The notes beneath the pieces were generated by a model. It was given only the letters and a program-made list of their open reading frames with translations. It was not told where the DNA came from and searched no databases. Below, piece after piece: positions 50,838-60,461 of a stretch of DNA of 64,000 nt. Every line of letters begins with the position of its first letter. Within the stretch, counting starts at the first letter, position 1. The position numbers and the translations under genes are program-made. The stretch covers positions 172,501 through 236,500 of the forward strand of contig JAEMWC010000368.1 in assembly GCA_016490735.1 (NCBI GenBank), written 5' to 3'. This DNA comes from Pachyseris speciosa. Taxonomy: Eukaryota > Cnidaria > Anthozoa > Scleractinia > Pachyseridae.

Positions 50838-53800
50838 CCCAACTCCCCTGTCACTAAAAGATGTATATCAGATATTTCCAGAACCGAAGCCCTGAAAACA
50901 AAGTAAATAAATAAATAAATAACCTTTATTTAAAGAGGGTAACACCTATTACTATGAAAGTATTCTCCCTAGTGGCCCTCAGTAAATCAACTCAACTCAA
51001 ATCAAATGAAATCAAATGTTGGTTTTTGGGGAGAGGAAAAAACCGGAGTACCCGGAGAAAAACCTCTCCGAGCAGAGTAGAGAACCAACAAACTCAGCCC
51101 ACTTATGACACCAGGTCCGGGAATCAAACCCAGGCCACAGCAGTGAAAGGCGAGCACTCTCACCACTATGCCAACCCTGCTCCCCATGGGTCTTTTAACT
51201 GATAGTTCGCATGCCAGATTCTGGCCATTTTATCATGTGATGTACATCAGATATTTCCAGAACCGAAGCCCTGAAAACAAAGGGTTTATCATGTGATGTA
51301 CATCAGATATTTCCAGAACCAAAGCCCTGAAAACAAAGGGTCTTTTAACTGATAGTTCGCACGCCAGGTTCTGGCCATTTTGTCATGCGACTCTTAGGGA
51401 CCTGTCATTATTTATGTAGAGGGTGGGAAGAAAAAAAGAAGGGGGGTCAAGGCTGTCTTAGATTGGCTAGAGGGGGGGCTACTTTTGTTTAAACAATTAA
51501 TAGGGGGGTCATCATTTTTTAGGTTAGAATGGGGGGGGCTACTTGCCATTTTTAGACAACATTCCATATACAATGGAACGCTTAAAAAGCTTAAAAAGCG
51601 TGTACCTATCTCACTTCGCGACTGCCTCGTTTATTCACTTTTGTCAACTCTTGAAGACAAGGTAGGAGCGGGCTAAATAGACTCGTACCTTGCTAGGACA
51701 GTTAAGCATAGTACCATTTAGATATCTTTATGTGGTTTGTAATTTACACATTTCTATGGACATTTCCTATGGACACCGTAAATCACGCCATGAAGTAGTC
51801 TGTCACGCCGATCGCAGAGCGGTGTTCCAAACACTGTCTTTAGTTGCCATCCCTCCTCCCCACAAGACAAGATAGGAGTGGGCAAAATAGACTCATACCT
51901 TGTTAGGACAGTTAGACAATTAATGTTTAGACAATTCCATAAAAGTCAACCCAGAGTCGAGTCCAAAGTCCAGTCCACAGTCCAGTCCAGAGTCTAGTCC
52001 AATTTTCCAACTGGCCCCACATAACGTAATGACAAAAACACACCACATAATGAAGTAACCTCATAACATAATGCTTAAACCACATAATGAAGTTAATAAT
52101 GATAATAATAATTATAATAATATAGGATTTCTATAGCGCTCGCCCTAGAGTTCGGAGCACTTTACAATATGTACAATTAAAATGATTATAAATAATTAAC
52201 TAAATTAACCACGAAATAATACTAACGAATTAATTAATATTAATAGTACTTCAAATCAAAAGCTTGGCTAAAAAGATAGGTCTTAAGCTTTGACTTAAAT
52301 GTCGCAAGTGATGGTGCCTGTCGTATGGTATCTGGGAGCTTGTTCCACAGGTAGGGTGCGACATAGCTAAATGACCTGCTTCCATAAGTCTTAAGTTTAA
52401 ACTTAGGCGTAGAGTTCTAGCTGGTGTGTACTGCACTAGCATGTTACCACACCACATAATGAAGTTGCCACATCACATAACGATGAAACCACACCACATA
52501 ATGATAAAACAACGTCACATAATGGACTAACTACATAACATAATGCTGAAACCACATCACAACATGATGAAACCTCAACACGTAAAGACAAGACCTCACC
52601 ACATAATGATGAAACCACACCACATAATGACTGATCCTCATAACATAACGATGAAACCACACCGCATGAAAATGTAACTGCACTACAAAATAACGAAACT
52701 ACACCATAAAACTACAAAACGTCAACATCAAAAGATAAATGATCACATAAGAAAGTTGTGGCTTTCTATAAAGATCACATGAAAAAGAATACACAGCGCA
52801 TTGCTGATTTACGATTGGAGGCTTGATTTCTTTTGGCTTGAGATCTTGCACCAGTTTCTTGCTAATAAAGACCGGTTGCAAAGTAGTGCCAATCTTGTGA
52901 CCAAGATCATGCATTTGCCTTTGCACCGCGTTAGCTAACGTTTGATCCTTGAATGACGTTTGATCCTCAATGACGAAACTAAGTTGCAATGCATTTCCTT
53001 CTCATCATCTGTGGTCAATGCACATATTAAGTACTTCGTAGGAGAAAGTGCATAATTTTTTCAGAAAGCGTTCAACTTTGCAAACACAAGTTTGGGTTCA
53101 GACCCAAATTATGTGGCAGTGCCCCTTTAAAACTAGTTGCGGTTGTCTATGGCCACGGATGACAAGGAAGAAATTGATTGCAACTTAAAAAAATTTCAAG
53201 TTTTGTGATCATTGTGTCTTGGAAAATCGCCATAAAATAATAATAGTTTCTTTTCCATCCAGGAAATATTTGAAATCTACATGTACCTCTTCATGTTACA
53301 CGGGCCATTCACGTAATAGAAAAAGTACTTCCTCGCAGTCTGAACAAACTGAACAAGAACTGGCATGACGGTAATCCTTTAAGGTACACTGAAAAGCTTT
53401 TATCTTACTCAATCCAGTAAGTAAAATCATGCCAACGACTGCCTATAAATGTGTTTATTTTTCATCTTAGTTTTTGAATGTGTTTATCTTGTTTTTCTGT
53501 TGTTGTTGTTGTTGTTGTTGTTGTTGTAGCCACTTGTTTAATTACCTTTCCTTAGCTGGGGCTAACTAGAAAACTTAAGTTTATTTATAAGCCCCTAGAC
53601 ACCTTTAAATTGTTTTGTAAAATTCATTAATAATCCATAAGACTAACGACCAATCTACGGGTAGTATTTGAGTCACATGTATACCTCTCTAAACCCCAAT
53701 AAAAATCATTAACTTTCATAAAAGTGTCCTGCTCCGCTAATTAGTATGCATTAACTTTCATACAGATCTCTACTGATTAACATTACAAACACGACAAACA

Positions 53801-54606
53801 CAATCTATTGTTTCATTTCACAAGTAACATAAAATATTCGCGTGAGACCTTTAAGGGCTTTAAAACAGCTCGCCTGCGGCTCGCCGTTTTAACTGCCCAT
53901 AAAGGTCTCCTTCTCATACTTTATGTATTACATAACAGTTTAGCTTTTCTTTTCCCCTTTTTACAGATCTAAATTCCTTTAAAAAATGTAATGCTAAAAA
54001 GGTGTAACTAATAAAGATTGTTGTTGTTGTCTCTCACTTTCATCCACACTCAATGGTTATAGCGTTAAAGAACATCAAAGGGCGAGTTTATTAGTAAAAG
54101 AGGCTGAAAAGCAAGACTAAAAAATATCAAGCAGTAATAGATAATAGAGTAATAGACCTGGCAAGCTGAAATATCTTTGTTTTTCTTCATGTAATCTGTA
54201 AGGAATAAACCCAAAGTTACAATCTGATATGAAAATCAAAATAAGTATTAGATCTGGATAGCAGCAGACATGTTACAATTTTAAGGAAATTCACAACATT
54301 TTTTAAAAACATGTTTCAACAGAAACTTCTGACATATTCAACTCTATTAAACTGAAGATAACAAAAGTTTCTCTTGAAACATGTTTTTAAAATATGCTGT
54401 GAATTTCCTTAAAATAAACAATCAATTAACTTTAGAATTGTGAATGATATATGAAATAAATCATACATGAACTGCGGAAATGATATCAAATGAAGAATGA
54501 TCCTCACAGTTGTGAACGCAATTTATGCAATTGCGAAAAGAAGCCTGAAAAAAATTCAGGACTTCAACGGGGTTTGAACCCATGACCTCGCAATTACCGG
54601 TGCGAT

Positions 54607-54647
<41 letters not shown>

Positions 54648-57600
54648 AGGTCAATTGTAGGTTCATATGTTCCCGTGAAAGAAATGAGTGTGAATGATAT
54701 ATGAAATAAATCATACATGAACTGTGGAAATGAAATCAAATGAAGAATGATCCTCGCAGTTGTGAACGCAATTTATGCAATTGCAAAAAGAAGCCTGAAT
54801 AAGAAGAAGGGAACATATGAACCTACAATTGACCTTTTTCAGGCTTCTTTTCACAATTGCATAAATTGCATTCACAACTGTGAGGATCATTCTTCATTTG
54901 ATTTCATTTCCACAGTTCATGTATGATTTATTTCATATATCATTCACACTCATTTCTTTCACAGGAACATATGAACCTACAATTGACCTGCTCCCAATGT
55001 CAGCGGCTGCAAAGCTCAGTTGGTTAGAGAACCGGTAATCGCGAGGTCACGGGTTCAAACCCCGTTGAAGTCCTGAATTTTTTTCAGGCTTCTTTTCGCA
55101 ATTGCATAAATTGCTTCACACTTGCAAGGATCATTCTTCATTTGATAACTTTAGAATTGTTTGATAAAAAAGGACCAGTTAAATGTTTTGGAAAAACCAC
55201 AACACTTTTAGTTCTTAAGATATGTTTCGACTACTGTCATTATCAGTTGCAAAGTAACACTGTACTTTGTAACTCAATTCACACCCTGTAATTCATGAAA
55301 CTCAATACAGTGAAATTGTATAATTTACTCCCTTTATACCCACATAATTGAATGTAAAAAGAAAATTCTATCTTACTTCTACTGAACTTCGAGTACTGAA
55401 ATCAAATTGACAATTATTACTAACGTCTTGTTTGAATATACCGATACTGCATGAAAATTGATTGAATTTATCTTGAAAAATCCCAAACCTTACCTAAGAC
55501 TCCAGCTACACCCTTGTCCTTAGGAACTGGCTCCACAGCTGCAAGTAAAAGATATCCCAACTTCATGACAGATAAAATCAGGGTTATAAAACAGGCTTAA
55601 ACACTAACTTTACCCATCTCAGTTAGTTTGTAGCCCTTACTCTTTCCACATATGGCTGATCTAAATGATATTTTTGAACAGCCGCATTAACAATAGTTTG
55701 TTTGATGAATTGATTGATTGACGGATGGACGGACTGATTGGTTGGTTGGATTGGGTTGGGTTGGTTGGTTGGTGGGTTGGTGGGTTGGTTGGTTGGTGGG
55801 TTGGCTGGTTGGTTGGTTGGTTGGTTGGCTTGTTGGTTGGTTGGTTGGTTGGTTGGTTGGTTGGCTGGTTGGGTTGGTTGGCTGGTTGGTTGGTTGGTGG
55901 GTTGGTTGGTTGGTGGGTTGGCTGGTTGGTTGGTTGGTTGGTTGGCTGGTTGGTTGGTGGGTTGGTTGGGTTGGTTGGCTGGTTGGTTGGTTGGTGGGTT
56001 GGTGGGTTGGTTGGTTGGTTGGTTGGCTGGTTGGTTGGTGGGTTGGTTGTTGGTTGGTGGGTTGGTTGGTTGGCTGGTTGGGTGGTAGGTGGGTTGGTTG
56101 GTTGGTTGATTGGTTGGTTGGTGGGTTGGCTGGTTGGTTGGTTGGTTGGTTGGTGGGTTGGTTGGTTGGTTGGTGGGTTGGTTGCTTGGTTGGCTGGTTG
56201 GGTGGTAGGTGGGTTGGTTGGTTGGTTGGGTTGGTTGGTGGGTTGGTTGGCTGGTTGGGTTGGGTTGTTGGGTTGGTTGGTTGGTTGGTTGGTTGGTTGG
56301 TGGGTTGGTTGGCTGGTTGGTTGGTGGGTTGGCTGGTTGGGTTGGGTTGGTTGTTGGGTTGGGTTGGGTTGGTAGGTTGGTTGGTTGGCTGGTTGGTGGG
56401 TAGGTTGGTTGGTTGGCTGGTTGTTGGGTTGGTTGGGTTGGTTGGGTTGGTGGGTTGGTTGGTGGGTTGGTTGGCTGGCTTGGGTTGGGTTGGTTGGTTG
56501 GTGGGTTGGTTGGCTGGTTGGTGGGTTGGTTGGCTGGTTGTTGGGTTGGTTGGCTGGTTGGTGGGTTGGTTGTTTGGTTGGCTGGTTGGGTTGGTTTGGG
56601 TTGGTTGGTTTGTGGGTTGGCTGGTTGGTTGGTGGTGTTGGGTTGGTTGGTTGGTGGGTTGGTTGGCTGGTTAGTTGGTTAGGTTGGGTTGAATTGGTTG
56701 GGTTGGGTTGGTTGGTTGGTTGGTGGGTTGGTTGGTTTGTGGGTTGGCTGGTTGGTTGGTGGGTTGGGTTGGTTGGTTGATGGGTTGGTTTGCTGGTTGG
56801 TTGGTTGGTTGGTTGGTTGGTTGGTGGGTGGGTGGGTTGGTTGGCTGGTTGGTTGGTGGGTTGGTTGGCTGGTTGGTTGCTGGTTGGTTGGCTAGTTGGT
56901 TGGTGGGTTGGTTGTTTGGTTGGCTGGTTGGTGGGTTGGTTGGCTGTTTGGTTGGTTGGTTGGTTAGCTTGTTGGGTTGGGTTGGTTGGTTTGTGGGTTG
57001 GCTGGTTGGTTGGTGGGGTTGGGTTGGTTGGTTGGTTGGTGGGTTGGTTTGCTGGTTGGTTGGTTGGTGGGTGAGTGGGTTGGCTGGTTGGTTTGTTGGT
57101 GGGTTGGTTGGTTGGTGGGTTGGTTGTTTGGTTGGCTGGTTGGGTTGGGTTGGCTGGTTTGTTGGTTGGTTAGCTGGTTGGGTTGGGTTGGTTGGTTGGC
57201 TGGCTAGTTGGTGGGTTGGTTGGGTTGTTGGTTGGTTGGTGGGTTAGTTGGCTAGTTGGTTGTTTGGTTGGGTTGTTGGTGGGTTAGTTGGCTGGTTGGT
57301 TGTTTGGTTGGCTGGTTGGTTGGTTGGTTGGTTTGTGGGTTGGCTGGTTGGTTGGTTTGTTTGTTGGTGGGTTGGCTGGTTGGTTGGTTGGTGGGCTGGT
57401 TGTTGTTTAATCGCTGCGACCATTAACTTCTTGTCTTAGTATTTTTCAATCCACAGATTTCTGACCAGGAGACCGAAGACGAAGATGCCAAGCCTGAAGA
57501 AACTCACCAAGGAGCTACGCCAGGAAATGGTAAGTTATCTTTTTCCTTTTCCCCCTTTTTGTAGTAATTTAGCTTTCCGTTTAGCCACGCTCATTTTCTC

Positions 57601-60430
57601 TAAAAGCAGGTTTTGTAGTCACATCAACTTCATAGGTCGTTGCCTACAATCTAAAGTTATTCCAAAAGGTTTTCGATCTAATTTTCATGCGTCCACGTTC
57701 TCTCGCTCCAATCAATATCTCTACCAAATTCAATGCGCTCAAGATTCTTTTTCACGCAACATCATGAGGATCACAATCAGAGCTATGTGCCAAAAGCGTC
57801 ATGACCTAGACAAACAAATTCTCCAGTGCCGCTCCGAACTGTTCAAAATCTGTCCAGCTGTTTTGGTTAATTCTATCCACGCCAAAATCCAGGAACTTAA
57901 TTCTAAACTTTTTAACCACTTACACCAAATTAAGAGCCAAAAACTTGAACACTTAATAGGTCCTAAAATTACCAATCATACGTCATTCGATAACCATAAT
58001 ACCGTAGTTACCATTCCAGAAAATCTTCCGTTAACTGACTCAGAGAAATCTGTTCTCAGTAAGGGCCTTAATTTTGTTCCAATTGCTAAACGCACCAACG
58101 AATTTTCAGTTAAGCAAGACGTCGAAAAATTCCTTCGCCGCATTCAGTTAAAAGCTTTTTTCCACGACAAAGAAGACGATTCTAACACCTCTTACAAAGA
58201 TATTTTTGAAACACTTTGTGTTCGCAAATCAAAATGGACTCCCCCAGAGGGCCAGTTCGCTTCTTTAGATTTTTTCATCAAAAAATGCCGTCGTGACGTT
58301 CAAAAACTAAAATTCAATTGTGACAGTAAATTTTCCAACCTTTCTTCGGAGGAGTGGGCGGCGCTCAAAAATCTTAGCAAGCGGAAAGATGTAATTGTCA
58401 AATCGGCCGACAAAGGCGGCGCTGTAGTTGTTTGGCGGTCCGACCTTTACAAAGAAGAAGCTTGCGGCAACTTTCTGACACCTCCTTTTATGCTAAAGTC
58501 GAGAAGGATCTCACTTCCACCAACCAAAAAATTGTCAAAGACACGATTCAGGACCTAATAGTCAAACAAGAATTGCCGGCTACCGCTACTAATCTCATCA
58601 TAACTACTCCGAGAACTTCGTGTATTTACTTTTTACCCAAAATCCACAAAGCTAACAACCCGGGTCGACCTATCGTTTCTGCCGGTAGTTGCCCTACCGA
58701 ACTCATTTCTAGCTATTTAGACAAGATTATGGCGCCCATCGTCAAATCTTTGCCATCTTACATTAAAGACAGTCAACACGCACTTGAAATTTTTCGCGAT
58801 TTCAATTTCACCGGCGAAGACAAACTAATTTTCACCATGGATATTACATCTCTATACACTGTCATTCCTAACGGCGAAGGTCTTCAAGCACTTAAGTATT
58901 TTTTCGATCAACGCACCGTCAAGGAACCTAGCTCGGAAACGCTACTCCGCCTAGCTGAACTAGTTTTAACACTTAACTGTTTTTCTTTCGCTGATAACTA
59001 TTACAAGCAAATTAATGGTGTAGCGATGGGCACAAAAATGGGACCTAGCTACGCCAATCTTTTTGTAGGGTACGTCGAGTACCAATTTTTCAATCAGTAC
59101 AACGGTCCTAAACCTGAACTCTACGGTCGCTACATTGACGACTGTATCGGCGCAATTTCGTCTAGCAAGGAGGAAATCAATCAATTTATAAGCGCCGTTA
59201 ATTCCTTTCACCCGGCTCTAAGATATACCTGGGAAATTTCGGAAACTTCCCTGGCCTTTCTTGATATCAAAGTTTTTATCAGCGGCAACGGCTTATGTAC
59301 CAGTGTGCACTACAAACCCACCGATTCTCACAGTTATTTGTTGTATTCATCTTCACATCCATCTCATGTCAAAAACGCCATTCCCTATTCTCAATTTCTT
59401 AGACTTCGACGTCTATGTAGTGATGACTCTGATTTTTCCAACAAATCAGAGGAAATGTGCCATTTTTTCGAGAAACGTGGCTATCCTGATTCTGTAGTTC
59501 AATCGGGCCATCACCGCGCTCAGCAGATTGATCAACAGTCAGCACTACAGACGTCACAAAAGGAAAAGAATGACAGAATTCCATTCACCCTCACATTTCA
59601 CCCGCATAATAACCCAGTTAAAGCCATCATACTAAATAACTTTAAGATACTGCAAAATGATCCAGAAACTGCTAGAATCTTTTCGGAACCACCACTGATT
59701 TCATTCAAACGCGACAAAAATGTAGGTAACTTTCTAGTTAAAAGCGCATTCAAAATGACTGAACAACCTGGCACTTTTAAATGCGCGCGCTCGCGATGCA
59801 AAACTTGTCCTTTCATTCAAAACACTGACAAAATATCGGGCCCTAAGCGATCTGTTAAGATCACTGATCGTTTCACGTGTACCTCCGCAAATGTTATCTA
59901 TTGCATAACCTGCACATTATGCAAAAAGTTATACATCGGCGAAACAGGAAGACGACTAGGTGACCGATTCCGAGAACATCTTCGTGATGTTGAGAAAGAT
60001 GACAAAGACGCATCCAAACCTGTCGCTCGGCATATTAATCTCCCTAACCATTCCAAACAACACATGTCGATCTCCGGCCTTTCCCTACATCAAGGTACCA
60101 CGGAAAGCCGTAAGAATCTCGAGCAAAAACTGATCTTTCAAATTGGCACTCTTAATCCCCACGGTGTCAACGAGCGCTTTTCATTCAATTAATTTATTCA
60201 TGTTTTTCATGTTACCATGTTACCACCAATAGCGTAGCTCCATTTCCTGTATATAAACCATACACAACCCACAATTCCTCGATTCGCTCCGACGAAGGGC
60301 TAACGCTCGAAACGTCAGCTAATCGAATCCCAATCCCAAATTCCAATTTCATCTGCTTGTAAAGCGCATTTGAACATATACACATGGAAATGCGCTATAT
60401 AAGTTCTAAATTGTTGTTGTTATGTTATCC

Positions 60431-60461
<31 letters not shown>

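Larger units (their letters stand above)
49970..52775. mobile_element. Large foldback element splitting a PLE
   Basis: The ends ATGGAAAGCCACAACTTTCT (left) and the inverse of TATAGAAAGCCACAACTTTC (right) lead into long inverted arms. These hold GTTATGTGATGTGGT-type subrepeats (50080-50340 against 52440-52660), a GGACTGGACTTTGGACTCGA block (50365-50400 against 51955-51990) and a further block (50585-50780 against 51660-51850). GATCTKT is present on both outer sides. Nested inside are SINEs (50772-51186) and a LINE 3' end (52096-52437). No transposase is seen. Confidence 0.75.
54442..55147. repeat. Inverted pair of tRNA-Thr-like SINE units
   Basis: The arms 54442-54800 and 54810-55147 mirror each other from AAGCCTGAATAAGAAGAAGG outward. 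Both contain ATCAAATGAAGAATGATCCT and the tRNA-like units at 54560-54632 and 55005-55072. The first arm also holds a direct duplication of its own end (54448-54540 and 54691-54795). Confidence 0.85.

Noticed and set aside
55718..57439. Long plus-strand ORFs rich in Gly-Trp-Leu-Val
   Set aside because: They are translations of the TTGG satellite, open in all three frames, with no independent coding signal.
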